64,000 nucleotides of DNA from Lunularia cruciata (lineage: Eukaryota; Streptophyta; Marchantiopsida; Lunulariales; Lunulariaceae): NCBI GenBank assembly GCA_948567375.1, contig OX419762.1, forward strand, positions 56,153,034 through 56,217,033, given 5' to 3'. This document shows positions 13,051 to 24,480 of the stretch, in pieces (within the stretch, counting starts at the first letter, position 1; every line of letters begins with the position of its first letter). The notes under the pieces were generated by a model that was not told the DNA's origin, ran no database searches, and worked only from the letters and a program-made list of their open reading frames with translations. The translations under genes were made by a program, and so were the position numbers.

Positions 13051-15334
13051 GGGCGGGAGAGTTTAGTAGAGCAGCACAAGTGCTACACCTTTTGTCTATG
13101 GCTAGTCCTACTAAGGTGACTATCTTTTCCCTACACTCACTACATCCTTTGGCAAGAGAGGGATTACCACTAGAGGTCTTAGATTATCAGCCTGAGCAAC
13201 CTTTATGTCTTGATAGGTCATTTTTTGCACAAGCATTGTGCACTACCCCTTGCCTTTTGTGAATAGGCTTGTTAGGGATGATATATGAGAATCTTAGAGA
13301 TTGCTTTCAAACAAATGATCCTTCTAGTGATTTTACCAAGCTGTTTCCAATGGGTTTAGCAATAGGAAGAGTAGACATTCCCATGTCTATTAGTCGGATG
13401 TTAGGTGCTAGTCAACTTCATGCAACGGAGAAGGACACAAGGGGCATTAGACCTATTGCTATTGGAAAGATCTTTTTGCATTTGGTCAGTCATACCATTG
13501 TCCTTTAGCATTGTTCTCACTTTTGACAGCACCTCAGTCCACATCAGTTTGGAGTAGCTACACCTAGATGATGTGAGTCTATATCTCTAGGCATTAGAGC
13601 ACTTCTAGATATCCATCTAGAGTGTGTCATCCTAGAAGTGGATGTTGAGAACACTCTTAATAGAATCTCACAAGCATCCATCTTTAAATGGCTTAGAGAG
13701 GCTGGTGAATCCTTGGGCAAATCTTGTTCCTTTTATGCGGTCTTTTTATCGCTCTCTTACTTCCCTTTACTACCAACACGGTTGTTCAAAAGAGAGACTC
13801 ATCATCTTGGAGTTAGTTGTTAGTACACGTCTGAGAGATCCTTAAGGGGACCTTTATTTGCCATGGCTCACTTGAAAGCTCTCTTATTTTCTACTTTGGC
13901 CATGCCATGTTATGCATTTCCCTCCTTGGTAGCGGATACACACATTGTGGGTCCTATAGATCAGATTAGGCAGCCCTTTGACCACTTGACTACCAAACTA
14001 CATCTAATATGCTTGAGCGCTAAGGTATCAAAGTGTAGGGCATGGTCTTCTTTAGATATCCCTCCCTACCTTGAGCTTCCAAAGGAGTGTATCATATCTA
14101 TAGTTGGATTATGTATTCTTGGAGTGCTAGTAGGATCCAAGGATTTTGTCACACACTTCTTAGACATTGCTCTTGTAGAGGATGTTCTCCATGTGAATGA
14201 CCTTTTGTTACTAGGAGATTTGCAAGTGGCATTTGGTATACTCTCCTCTATTATTGCTCATTGACCAACTTACCTCTTCTACATAGTTTGTCCTTCCTTG
14301 CCCTTCATATCATGTCAAAGAGGCTTTGATAGGAGGATTATGGGAGTGTTTGGTGATATTATTGGATAGGGACATTTGAGTGTGGACAAGGGATTTAGCG
14401 CATAGATTTTTACCAATTTTTTGTGGATAGGTTGGCTTGCTATCTATGGAGGAGACTGCACCTATAGCATTTTTTGATAGTTGGGCTCTCTCAGCACTTC
14501 TACTTTCCTCTCATTTTGTGGTTGTTGAAGGCCGGTTTTGGAGACTTATGTGACAAAAGTAGAGGGAGGATCATTTTCTCTCCAAATGTTATTGGAATAG
14601 ACAAGAGATAGTTTATCCCCATGGGCATGCAAGGAACTTCCATCTTTTGTGTCACTATCATCACATTGGACTAGAGGCTTACAATCTTCCTTGATAGAGC
14701 AACTATGTCAGCATGCACTACATTCTCTCTTAGTGGACTCGTCCATTCCAAGCTATTAGAGCATGTCTTTGCTCTTGCTTGGGCAAGGATATAGGCTTGT
14801 GGATCCTAGTTCAACCATGTATTAGGGCATTCTGACCTGCACTAGATACTTTCTCTACAGCAATGAGGTTTTGCCTAGGTTTGGTCCACCTTTCTACATC
14901 TTCATTTAATCGCTTGTAAGTGTGGTTCTACACTAAATGCAGCAATGGTCCATATGACACTATGTCCTTTGAAGAACAAAAATAGCTACACACAATGCTA
15001 TTAGAGACATAGTGTTTTCTATGGCATGAGAGAGTGGATACTTGGCTTGGAGGAAGTGATTGTATATTTTGTAGACAACATGTGTCAAGGCAACTCATAC
15101 TTAGTCCAAGATGATCAAGTGACAATAGCAAATGTTGTGGTTATGGACCCTATACGTGATACAATTTCATAAGGAGTGATTACCCATCCCCATGGATGGG
15201 CAGCAAGTGCAGCAGAAGCTTGCAAGGTCTCCAAGTATAGGGGTATGCAGCAAGGTCACCTTGTTGTTCCTTTAGCCTTGGAGCTATGAACACATCATTT
15301 GACACATTTGTAAGGGAGTGTGTGAGAGCTTATC
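13050..15334 (+). pseudogene. RT-element copy 2, reverse transcriptase with C-terminal domain
   Basis: Consecutive plus-strand frames spell out a broken reverse transcriptase. At 13269-13508 there is DTRGIRPIAIGKIFLHLVS, the (G)xRPIAxGE-type RT block. At 13638-13845 two overlapping frames give the ...DVENTLNRIS... and FMRSFYRSLTSLYYQHG blocks. At 13863-14264 come GPLFAMAHLKAL-like and ADTHIVGPIDQ, the catalytic ADD region with one Asp missing, then ILGVLVGSKDFVTHFL. From about 14600 the C-terminal region repeated at 7604-8334 follows. Stops and shifts throughout. RT identity is firm; the family (a non-LTR type with a possible restriction-like nuclease) is tentative. Confidence 0.65.
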
Positions 15335-15680
15335 ATGTTAGGTGCTAGGGAGTACCACTCTCACTCTCATACTTTGTAACATATTTTTGATCACATTTGT
15401 CCATTGCTCTATAGAGGGCAGTGGCGGGTGCAATCTATAGGAGAGAAATCACACTAGGATTCTTCTTTGGATGCTCTAGTTGTTTGTAGATCTTATGACT
15501 TGCATAGCACATATATCTTAGGTGTTGTAGTCAAATTTCTCCTATATACTCTATTGGGGTTTAGCCCCATTTTACCTAGTTTTTCCCACCCTTGTACAAC
15601 TTGAATAGGGTTTTCCCATCCTTTTGTTTTCCATGTGGCTGCCTTTTCCCATCATTTCATAAACTTCATTCTTGTTTTTC
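15335..15680 (+). repeat. 3' tail of RT-element copy 2
   Basis: Directly follows the coding part and is repeated at 11588-11960. It carries the uninterrupted version of the sequence into which the gypsy derivative inserted in copy 1. There is no clear poly(A) end. Confidence 0.6.
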
Positions 15681-17929
15681 CCCTCTCTCATCCATAAGCT
15701 CTCCTCCCTCTTCTCATTTACATTTTAATTAAATGCTTTCCTTCTCTTCCCCACCTCCCTCATCATCCTTGCTTATGCCAATCACAAATCTAGACTCACT
15801 CAACCTATCTTTCTTCTCTTCCATTCCTCAATCAAATCTTTGTCCATGGTGCCCATTCTGCCCACAAACTCATGGACCTCCATTTCCACCCATCATGTGC
15901 TCCTCCTCCACTCACCCATAGGCTTTGAAACCCACATCACATCTATCTATATCATTCCCAAATATCAAATGCATGCCTCCTAGAAAATTCTCCAAAACAT
16001 AATCTTCATAGCCATGCCTAGTGCTCTACTATTGAGTAGTTTGCAAATCAAACCAGGCTTTAGAGTTCATTTTTACCTCCAAATTATCTTGGCAATGCAA
16101 AAAAGAATAAGCCACATAAGAAAGATGGTTACATTTTCATGGCCTTTTCTTCAATATGCACACACAAGGTATTTGGCTGAACTTATGGATAATGGGAAAT
16201 CATTCTGGATGGTGCTTGTGAAGTTTCTTGTGCACGGGTTAGCAAGAAGGCTATTATGTTACATAAATCACAATGATAGGGTAGTGTGAAATCCCTAAGG
16301 TAGAATGCATCAAATGTAACATGCAGCAAAGGTATAATTGAAATGAATTGAGAATAACAGATGGTCAACGGACTAGTAAAGAATGTGAAATAGAGTGCAT
16401 CTATGCAAAAAATAGCAAGGAATAGGAAATGTGATGTAAGAGCCCACCAATAAGTAGTGTGTGAATGAAGATTAAGAACATGGGGGTTGGAGTCTGTTGG
16501 GACAATTGTAGACATGAGAGGTCAAAGCAGGAAGCAGTCAAAGACTAAAGGGAAAATACGGGGGAGTGAATTAGTTGGGGAATGGAGGAGTAGAACCAAA
16601 CAAGAGTTCTTGGATGATATGGCTGCAGAAATGGGTCAAAGTGTAACAAGATAACGAGAGTGAAGCACAAGAGGACAGGATATAAGGTATATCACAACCA
16701 ATGCTATGACTGCAAAAATGGGTCAAAGTCTAATAGGGTGATGAGAGCAAAGTGTAAGAGGACATGATATAAGCTATATCACAACCAGCACTATGGATGC
16801 TAGAGTCCTAAGATGCAGTGTAGCTAAAGGAAGCAAGAGGCGGCCATAGTAAACCTCCACAAAAACACCTACAACTTCATCAATGCCTCATGTAGTGCCA
16901 AAATAGTTGAGCAATTGTCAATACCTCTTGTACCAATTTTTTGCTCAAAAACTCATGAGTGCTAAGGCAAACTTGGTTGCTTCCAATAGTGCCACTCAGG
17001 GTAAGAGAAAGCTATAACGCATGAAGCATAAAATCCAAACAATGGGCATCAACAATAATAAGTAGAATGACTATGTGGTGCAAATAAATCAGCATCCAAA
17101 TGAAGAAAATGAAAATGTGAGCATAAATAAGTAAGGGAATAAAGACATGCCTAGTTAAAGCCTAAAAGGAAACAAATATTAGTATTGAAAATAGATAAAA
17201 ACTAGTAGAAGTACTTGATGCTACAACAAGTGAAGAAGGTAGTGAATTAACTAAGTGAAATCAACAAAGAAACAGCAAGGATGTAAGTCAGAAGGTGGAG
17301 GTAAGTCAGAAGGCACGAGAAGGAGCAAGTAGTTTGACACCAAACAAAGACAATAGGGAGCAAATCCAACAACACAAGGAAAGAGAAAATCATTTGCCAT
17401 AGAAACAAGGGTTGAAAGTGCACAAAGAAAAGTAGAATGAACAGCAACCAAAAGTGAAATGAAAACAATGATCCAAAGCAGAGAAAGAGGAACAAGAAAT
17501 GCAAGAAGGGGCAAAAGGCGGGGATTTTCAAGAGGAATGCCTTGGGTGATTTAAGTGGCCTTGAGTACTATGATGAAGAAAGGCAATGGGAAGTGTGGGA
17601 CCACGTGTCAGTAAATAAACCAACAAGTACTAGTACTTGTTAGACTCATTACTAGTTATATATAAGTGCAAGAGTCAAGTAGGACTCCTAGATAACCGGA
17701 TGGTATACAAACTTATGGAAAAAGACCTATTGGTAGGCTCAAACATGAACAGTATGGGATTCAATCTGATGGGAACACCAATAGACAAAATATATATCAA
17801 ATAAGAAGTCAAGTAGAACTCCTGATCAACAGTATGATAAACAAGCCTATAGTAAAAACTACTTGTGGGCTTGAACTTGAGCTCTCTGCTTGGAAAATAG
17901 AACAGATGTTCTTAAATCTTTATAGATAC
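15681..17929. other. Unassigned region, one tandem duplication
   Basis: No protein motif is recognised. The only clear structure is the 87-bp tandem duplication at 16623-16796. A minus-strand frame at 17247-17531 is Leu/Phe-rich and membrane-like by composition, but this looks like a chance frame opposite a purine-rich strand. Confidence 0.45.
16623..16796. repeat. 87-bp tandem duplication, two copies
   Basis: Copies at 16623-16709 and 16710-16796 share CTGCA-AAATGGGTCAAAG, AAGAGGACA-GATATAAG and TATATCACAACCA with scattered changes. Confidence 0.7.
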
Positions 17930-18340
17930 TGTAAAAGACCAAGACCAAGGAGAGAAATAGGAGAATGGAAACTCACATTGGGCCACTTGAATGAAGAAAA
18001 ACTCAGAATGCCTAGCATGAGCTTTGGCTTTGGTATTTATAGGTAGCATACAAAGCCCTTGAGAAGCTTCTCAAGAAGCTTCTCTGAGTTGCTTTCTTAG
18101 AGTGCAAGCCAAGTTAACTAGGAAGCTTCTCAAGAAGCCACCTACTTGGCGTGCAAGCTAAGCTAGTTAGAAGCTTCTAGAAGCTTCCTTCTAGAAGCTA
18201 CCTGCTCAGAGCACAAGTTAACTAGTTGGAAAGCTTCCTAAGAAGCTTCCTAGATGCTTCTAGAATATTCAAGGCTAATTTGGTTTATTCTCTATTTTGT
18301 TAGCCTTACTAACTATGTCGCTAAACTCCATATTGTTACA
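17930..18340 (-). repeat. 3' LTR of chromovirus
   Basis: TGTAAAAGACCAAGACC... to ...CCATATTGTTACA. Beside it the minus strand reads GTGTGGGAATA, a plausible polypurine tract. The LTR is rich in AAGCTTCTAGAAGCTT-like inverted units that could fold. Confidence 0.92.
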
Positions 18341-18369
18341 TATTCCCACACCGCTAGTTGGTGACGTCC

Positions 18370-18590
18370 TCATCGCCATTGAAGCTTCAAACTCCTAGAT
18401 GGCCATGTGTGCATTTTGGAGGTGAAAAAGAGGTTCCCATGTGGTATCATGAAGGGGATACCCTTTCTAAAGGACCTTGTACTCCATATGTTGTCAACAT
18501 TCTCATTGGATGTGGCAACGCGCAAGGATACAATCAACTTTGTACTCCTCATGATCATCGATAGGATTAGGAGGAGGAGGAGGTTGGACT
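18370..18590 (-). pseudogene. Relic chromodomain at integrase C-terminus
   Basis: The minus-strand translation contains EEYKVDCILA, then MEYKVL-KGYP, then TWEPLFHLQNA, the three conserved blocks of a chromodomain (the WxGY and TWEP segments that bind methylated histone tails), interrupted by stops. Its position just downstream of the integrase and before the polypurine tract is that of chromoviruses, where it steers integration to marked chromatin (known for the family). Confidence 0.75.
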
Positions 18591-19700
18591 CAAGAGGAAA
18601 AAGAAGAGGGGTTAGGAACAAAGGGTTTCAACTTGGAAACATGAAAGATACGATGGATGTGCATATGACAAGGCAAGGCAAGTTGATAAGCAACCGGAAA
18701 GACAATTTGGGTGACATCAAAAGGTCCTATCCAATTAGGGGTAAGTTTATGAACTTGGGTATCAAGTGGGAGAGGTATATTACTAGAGGATAGCATAAAT
18801 TTATCACCAACTTCAAAGGTGAGATCATGATGATGGTGGTCCACATATTGTTTTTGACAATTTTGAGCAACAAGGAGGTGAGATTTGGCTTGTTGGAGAG
18901 TTTTGGATATGGTGGTCAAGAAGGTTGAAGTATGAGGGACCTAAGACGCGGGAGGATCAAGAAGAGAATCTGGGACAAGCGGATCTTGGCCAAAATTGAG
19001 AAAGAAAGGAGAGAATCTGATGCTTACCTCTTTAGAATTGTTGTATGCAAACTCCGCAGCTGCAAGACATTCATCCCAATTGGTATGGTGAATGTTGACA
19101 AAGGCAAGAAGCATATCTTCCAAGGTGCAATTTGCACGTTTAGTTTTTCCATCAGTTTGAGGATGATAGGCTGTGGAAAAAGCAAGCTTGGTGCCAAGTA
19201 TCTCGAAGAGAGCTTGCCAAAACTTTTTGGTTAAGAGAGGATCACCTTCGGAGATGAGTATATGTGGCATCCCATGATGTTTGAATACATTATCAAAGTA
19301 GAGTAGTGCCAAGGTTGGAGTATCCACAATATCGACCATTGGTGTGAAATGGATTTGCTTACTAAGCTTGTCTACAACCACCACAATTGTTGTGTGACCT
19401 TGTTGTGTCTTGGGCAAGGAGGTGATGAGATCTAAGCTCACATATTCCCAACGAGTAGTTGGAATGGGAAGTGGCTGAAGGAGTCCACTCAGCTTCTGGT
19501 TATTAGCCTTGTTCCATTGATAACTCCCACACGATTGGACAAACTCCCAAACATCTTGGGTCATGTTAGGCCACCACCATTAGAGTTGGAGGGTACCCAA
19601 GGTCTTGTCCACCTCCATGTGACTAGCTATTGGTAGATCATGGGCTTCTTGAAGGCGTGCAAGTCGGAGATCACCTTTGGCTAGAACATAGATCCAATCC
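18590..19700 (-). pseudogene. Integrase of chromovirus, inactivated
   Basis: The 207-residue frame at 18941-19564 holds the core: WEYVSLDLITSLPKTQQG with the first Asp, then ILISEGDPL where the usual SDRD is altered, then STAYHPQTDGKTKRAN, where the catalytic Glu (normally TER) is Lys. The zinc-binding part lies upstream (RLQEAHDLPIASHMEVDK) with one Cys lost (CGSYQ). The C-terminal part at 18590-18919 has VGDKFMLSSSNIPLP and FHVSKLKPFV, typical of the segment before a chromodomain. Missing key residues and a frame break make it inactive. Confidence 0.88.
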
Positions 19701-19807
19701 GCATGGAATAGAAGGCCTTCCTTGAAGGAGAAGGTTGTTGTACTCCTTGTCACCTACTATCAGATGACCATGTACTATTTGGAAGAAGGATCTTGTTGTA
19801 GAGCTGA

Positions 19808-20400
19808 CTAAAACTTGTTATGGACCTTGGGGTTAATTGACACCATTGTAATTGCCGCCGTGATGAGAGGAAGAGATTTCAAATCAAGTCGTTGTGATAG
19901 AGCATCAAGGATGACATGCAACCAACCTGGTTTGTACTCAAGTTTGATGTCAAACAATTGGAGTTGCTCTTCCCATCGATGATGTTGACTCTTCATGTGT
20001 TCCAAGTGTAAGATCTACAACAATGGCTTGTGATCAGTTTGCATGATCACTTGTTTCCACAAGTGATAATGCCTCCATACCTTGGTGGCATATACCATTG
20101 CAAGTTGTTCCTTATCTCAAGCAAAGTAATATCTTTCAATTGTATTTAGTTGGCAAGACCCAAAGGCAATGGGATGTAGTCCATCTGGGAATTCTTGTTG
20201 CAACACAACTCCAATTGCAAAGTTAGAAGCATCAAAATCAACCACACAAGGTAATTGAGGATCATATGGTTGAAGAATGGGTCTTGAAGACACCATATGC
20301 TTTAGCTTTTGGAATGCTTCTTCATGCTTGGTGGTCCACAGAAAGCTCAAGCTCTTTCCCAAGAAGTCAGTCAATGGTGCAGCCACATGAAGATTTTATA
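19808..20400 (-). pseudogene. RNase H of chromovirus, broken
   Basis: The frame at 20117-20386 reads FLWTTKHEEAFQKLK and VVDFDASNFAIGVVLQQE, the RT connection and the first RNase H Asp. The frame at 19808-20005 gives QLQLFDIKLEYKPGWLH and LDALSQR, the end of the domain (usually NxxADALSR). A stop separates them. Confidence 0.85.
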
Positions 20401-21224
20401 GTGGATGAACCGTCGGTAAAAACTGGCCAATCTACTGAACACCCGTACTTTTGTAGCATCCTTTGGGGTAGGCCAATCAATAATGGCCTTGATTTTCTCT
20501 TCTTCCATCTTCATCCCCTCTAATGAGATCTTATGACCCAAGAAGGTAACCTCCTTTAGCCAAAAGGCACACTTTGACTTCTTGCAATAAAATTTTCATT
20601 ATTGTAGTCGTCTCAGGACTTCTCATACATGATTCACGTGTTTTGCCTATGTCTTATTATAAATTAAGATATCATCCAGGAACACCACCATGGACCAATC
20701 CAATAGTCCATCCAACACCCGATGCATCTGATCCATGAAGACCATTGGAGCATTAGTGAGTTTGAAAGGTAGAACTCTCCACTCAAAATCCCCATACCTT
20801 GTGCAAAAGGTGGTCTTTTGCACATCTCTCCATCAATAGGAATTTTCCAGTAGCCATTGCAAAGATCCAACTTGGAAAAGTAGCATGTTCCACTTAGTTG
20901 ATCAAGCAAGCCATCGATCCGAGGCAAGAGATTTGCATTCTTTATGGTTTGCTTATTGAGCCCAATGTAATCAATACAAAAACAAAGTACTCCATCCTTC
21001 TTTGGAACAAATAGTACCAGTGCTTCCCAAGGAGAGGTATTATGTTGTATAAAGTCCTTCTCCAATAGCTTTGTAAGTGTTGTTTGTAACTCCTCCAACT
21101 CCTTTGGTGAGAGCCAATAGATTGGTCTACTCACTAGAGTACTCCTTGGCAATAACTCGATCTTGAAGGGCATACCTTGATCGGAAGGTAATCCCTTTGG
21201 TAGATCATCCAAAAATACATCCAC
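20400..21224 (-). pseudogene. Reverse transcriptase of chromovirus, broken
   Basis: The 186-residue frame at 20664-21224 begins with FLDDLPKGLPSDQGMPF and RPIYWLSPKELEELQ, then VLFVPKKDGVLCFCIDYIGLN and FSKLDLCNGYWKI with the first catalytic Asp. The FLDDILIY box is still visible in another frame at about 20660-20690. The reading frame shifts between these blocks. Confidence 0.88.
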
Positions 21225-21323
21225 AAACTCCTAAACTATCCAATCAACCATTGCTTGATGAGGCCCTTGGCCCTCCTTAGATTGTTCTTGTGCAATCAGC
21301 TTGATCCACACCGTGAATATAGA

Positions 21324-21503
21324 TTTATCTTCCTCCAAAGCTTGCTCTATGGCTGCTTCACTATGCAACTTCCCTTCTAGGGACTCATCTCTCTTCCAAG
21401 CTTGCTCCATTGTTGCCTTCTTGGCAAACTTCCCATCTTGGGACTCATCTCCCTTCAAGGTTTGCTCTATGGCTACCTTCTCGACAAACGTCCCATCTTG
21501 GGA
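21324..21503 (-). repeat. Three tandem 60-bp units coding 20-residue repeats
   Basis: In the frame at 21231-21539, between protease and RT, residues 13-32, 33-52 and 53-72 are three copies of a 20-residue unit of the pattern S-x-x-G-x-F/L-x-x-x-x-x-x-E-Q-x-x-x-x-D-E/K. The DNA repeats with a 60-bp period. It looks like an expanded charged linker. Confidence 0.8.
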
Positions 21504-21586
21504 CCGACTATTCTTAGGTGTCTTACTCAGAGGTGCCAAACAACCTAATCGGAATTCCTACCTTGGTGTTGTACTTGAATTTTTTG

Positions 21587-21940
21587 TCAGGTCCAATCAA
21601 ATTGAACCTTATGACGTTCAAGCCAAGGTAGACTCAGAATGATATCATAGTGTAGAGGTGCCACTACAAACCTCAAACACTCTAAATACTCCATCCCAAT
21701 CTTGAAGGTAAGAGGATGTGAGATGCGGAATGCAGAACCTTTTCTACCATCTGCCATCATCAAACTACTTCCAATCACTGGCTTGATAGGAATACCCAAT
21801 TCCTTTGCTACTTGCATAAACATGCAATTCTCTGAATTTCCATAATCAACCAAAATCCTATAAACCCGATTAGATATTGTACCTTGCAAGTGAAGCAAAC
21901 TTGCATAGGTCAAGCCTTCAACCCCATTGGAACTAATCAA
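21587..21940 (-). pseudogene. Protease of chromovirus, active site altered
   Basis: A 117-residue frame with LHLQGTISNRVYRILVD, then YGNSEN where the active-site D-S/T-G is expected, and later APLHYDIILSLPWLERHK, the ILGxxWL segment at the end of a retropepsin. The changed triplet suggests a non-functional aspartic protease. Confidence 0.8.
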
Positions 21941-23120
21941 GCTCCTAGTAAGCGGCTCAAAATCTCCTATTGGGATTCCATGTTTCCCTAATCATTCTAT
22001 TCCATAAACTCCATTCGGGCAACTTGTCAAGGTCGCCCATTCCTAAGTGTGCATTCAACAATGCAATGTCCAACTTGGTGACAATAAAAACAACCTCCAT
22101 TTTTTTGTAATCTTTCTCTATTCACTATACCAAGTGGTCTCCGTTAAATAGCATCAATGTCAGTTGGTGCAGGTTCTTCCACCCGTGCATAGTGTACTAG
22201 TAGGCCTTGTGTAGGTTGAGGTCAAGACCAAGTTGTTACCACCAAGGAATCAAAGCACTCAGCAAATTGCATGGCTTCTTCTACATTTTGTGGTTCTTAC
22301 ATGGTCGCCTCTAATTTGGTTCCTGCCTTCAATCCCCATACAAATTGATCTAGAACTTCACCTTCTTTTATATCTAGAATCTGCATGATGATGTTCTGAA
22401 ATTGTGTGATGTAGCTCCATACTAAGCCAACTTGCTTCAACTCTGCCAATTCATCTTGTGCGGCTTGGGTGGCATTTATAGTTTAAAACCAATCCAATAT
22501 TATGTCCTTGAATTTTTCCCATGTTAAAATTGGTGCAACAATCTGTCATTTTGCTTGCTCCACTCAAAATTGCCACCAAAGTTTTGCCACACCATTTAAT
22601 TAGCTAGAGGCCAAGAGAATATGTTTCCATTCATCTTGAAGATTGGTGGCTTCAAAGTAACATTTGCAATCAAACATAAAATTCTCCATTGTGCCCAAAA
22701 GATTCTTGCCTTCAAACACCTTGGCTTTTAGAAATTGAATGTGATCTTCTCCATCTTGAATTGGCACTCTCTCTCTATATGTTCTCGTCGTTGCTGATCT
22801 CTTTCATCCAACAATCAAGCAAGGTGCTTGATTTGTTGTTGCATTGCAACAAGAATGTCTGATATTGCTGCCATAACTACTACTCTATCCCACTACCCCC
22901 AATTTATCTAATTGATTAGCACATAGATGTAGCACGTCCACCATTCTCCATAAGTTATAACCGAAAGTATCAAGGGTTCCTCAGACATGGTGATCATATG
23001 TAGAAAACCCTACCCAAAGCATGAGATGAATTATGTGAAACGATGATTGGTAATATTTGGACATGAAAATCCCAATGGTTTAGCAAAAGTGGATTTGGTG
23101 GTCCATAAATTCCATCCATC
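21941..23120 (-). pseudogene. Gag region of chromovirus, decayed
   Basis: No long frame remains. Around 22080-22110 the minus strand still encodes a C-x2-C-like zinc-knuckle trace (sequence for CYHQVG), and around 22640-22780 there are capsid-like fragments. The position between primer site and protease supports gag. Confidence 0.6.
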
Positions 23121-23124
23121 CCAT

Positions 23125-23140
23125 TCCTGCTCTGATACCA
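23125..23140 (-). other. tRNA-iMet primer binding site, chromovirus
   Basis: The minus strand reads TGGTATCAGAGCAGGA one base inside the 5' LTR, an exact match to the TGGTATCAGAGC core. Confidence 0.92.
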
Positions 23141-23141
23141 A

Positions 23142-23553
23142 TGCAAAAGACCAAGACCAAGGAGAGAAATAGGAGAATGGAAACTCACATTGGGACACTT
23201 GAATGAGGGAAAACTCCAAATGCCTAGCATGAGCTTTGGCCTTGGTATTTAAAGGTAGCATACAAAGCCCTTGAGAAGCTTCTCAAGAAGCTTCCCCAAG
23301 CCGCTTTCTTAGAGTGCAAGCCAAGTTAAATAGGAAGTTTCTCAAGAAGCCACCTACTTGGCATGCAAGCTAAGCTAGTTAGAAGTTTCTAGAAGTTTCC
23401 TTCTAGAAGCTACCTGCTTGGAGCGCAAGTTAACTAGTTGGAGAGCTTCCTAAGAAGCTTCCTAGATGCTTCTAGAATATTCTAGGCTAATTTGGTTTAT
23501 TCTCTACTTTTGTTAGTCTTACTAACTACGTCGCTAAACTCCATATTGTTACA
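23142..23553 (-). repeat. 5' LTR of chromovirus
   Basis: TGCAAAAGACCAAGACC... to ...CCATATTGTTACA, matching 17930-18340 with a modest number of changes. The orientation follows from the adjacent primer site. Confidence 0.92.
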
Positions 23554-23899
23554 AATACTAAGCTCATGATAACCATGGATATCTTTATCCATTTGTAAGA
23601 AAAAGTGAAATTTTTTCTAGATCATGTGAAGAGGGTAATTTTTGGAGATAAAGCTATTTATAAGTTTCCTATAGGCTCAAAGGTATGACTTTTTGGAACT
23701 ACATATCTATCTATATCTAACACACTCCAATTTTATAATCCTTAATTTACATTTAGAGAAAATGTCTAAAAGTACATGAAGGAGCAAGATTGTCTTGCTG
23801 TGAGCAAAGTGAGGCAGCTCTTTCTTATCCTAGATAGAGATAGAGATATTGAAGTCATCCTGGGTAATGAGGCAGTCAAGATAATCAAAGTGAGTGCCA

Positions 23900-24480
23900 A
23901 AATGAGTTCAAACTAGCTCACAAGAAAGTCTGGGATAGATCCATCCTTCCTCTAGCAGCATCATCCATACACATGAAATCTGTAAAATGATCATGTCCTG
24001 AGCCAAGATCATCAACATATCTTCAAACTTAGGACAGGTTGTGCAACAATGCAACATCATTGGCATCCAATAATCTGCACATGAAATCAAGTTCATAGGT
24101 GAAGAGGTATAGGTTAGCCATGAAAACAGCAAAAGGTGTCCCCATAGGAATCCCAAACTCCTGATGGAAGAGCTGATTCCATGAAAATGATGTAGAGTTT
24201 ATCAAAAAGGAATACCGTCCAGCATATGAGAAATTCCTCATCAAAAGCCATGAATTTTAGGTGTTTTTCCAATGGAGAGATATTGTTTCTTTTTTAAAGC
24301 CATCTATATTTGAAGTCACGTGTAGATGTCTCTACCATTAACAAAGTTTCCCTATTCATAGTGAACCTATAATGGAAAATAGATTTGATGAGAGTAAACA
24401 ACCTTGTCTTGAGGTCATGGAGGTGGATCTTTGTATAAAAGGTGGTGAAATCAAAATTTTGAAAAGAACTTTTTCTAGGG
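23900..24480 (-). pseudogene. Penelope-like reverse transcriptase, broken
   Basis: Around 24430-24470 the translation gives FDFTTFYTKI, matching the YDFSTLYTNIP block of Penelope-type RTs with its catalytic Asp. The frame 24029-24244 contains FGIPMGTPFA and FMANLYLFTYELDFM, the family's GIPMGTxxAPxxANLFLFxYE block. At 24005-24024 another frame gives RYVDDLG, the catalytic box with both Asp residues. Frame changes and stops separate these blocks. The match of three ordered blocks makes the family assignment fairly safe. Confidence 0.75.

Larger units (their letters stand above)
17925..23558 (-). mobile_element. Chromovirus-type Ty3/gypsy element II with TSD
   Basis: LTRs at 17930-18340 and 23142-23553 are about 411 bp and start TG / end ACA. 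They are flanked by gatac (17925-17929) and aatac (23554-23558), a 5-bp target duplication with one change. Minus-strand order: primer site, gag, protease, RT, RNase H, integrase, relic chromodomain. Every enzyme frame is broken, so the element is dead, but the structure is complete. It lies next to the Penelope-like element. Confidence 0.92.

Noticed and set aside
11588-15680. LTR pair (11588-11960 and 15335-15680) enclosing the RT
   Set aside because: The left copy continues the interrupted element from 8334, as the sister copy shows, so both are 3' tails of two separate copies.
17247-17531. Leu/Phe-rich membrane protein on the minus strand
   Set aside because: Composition follows from an A/G-rich plus strand; no start context, homologue or neighbours to support it.
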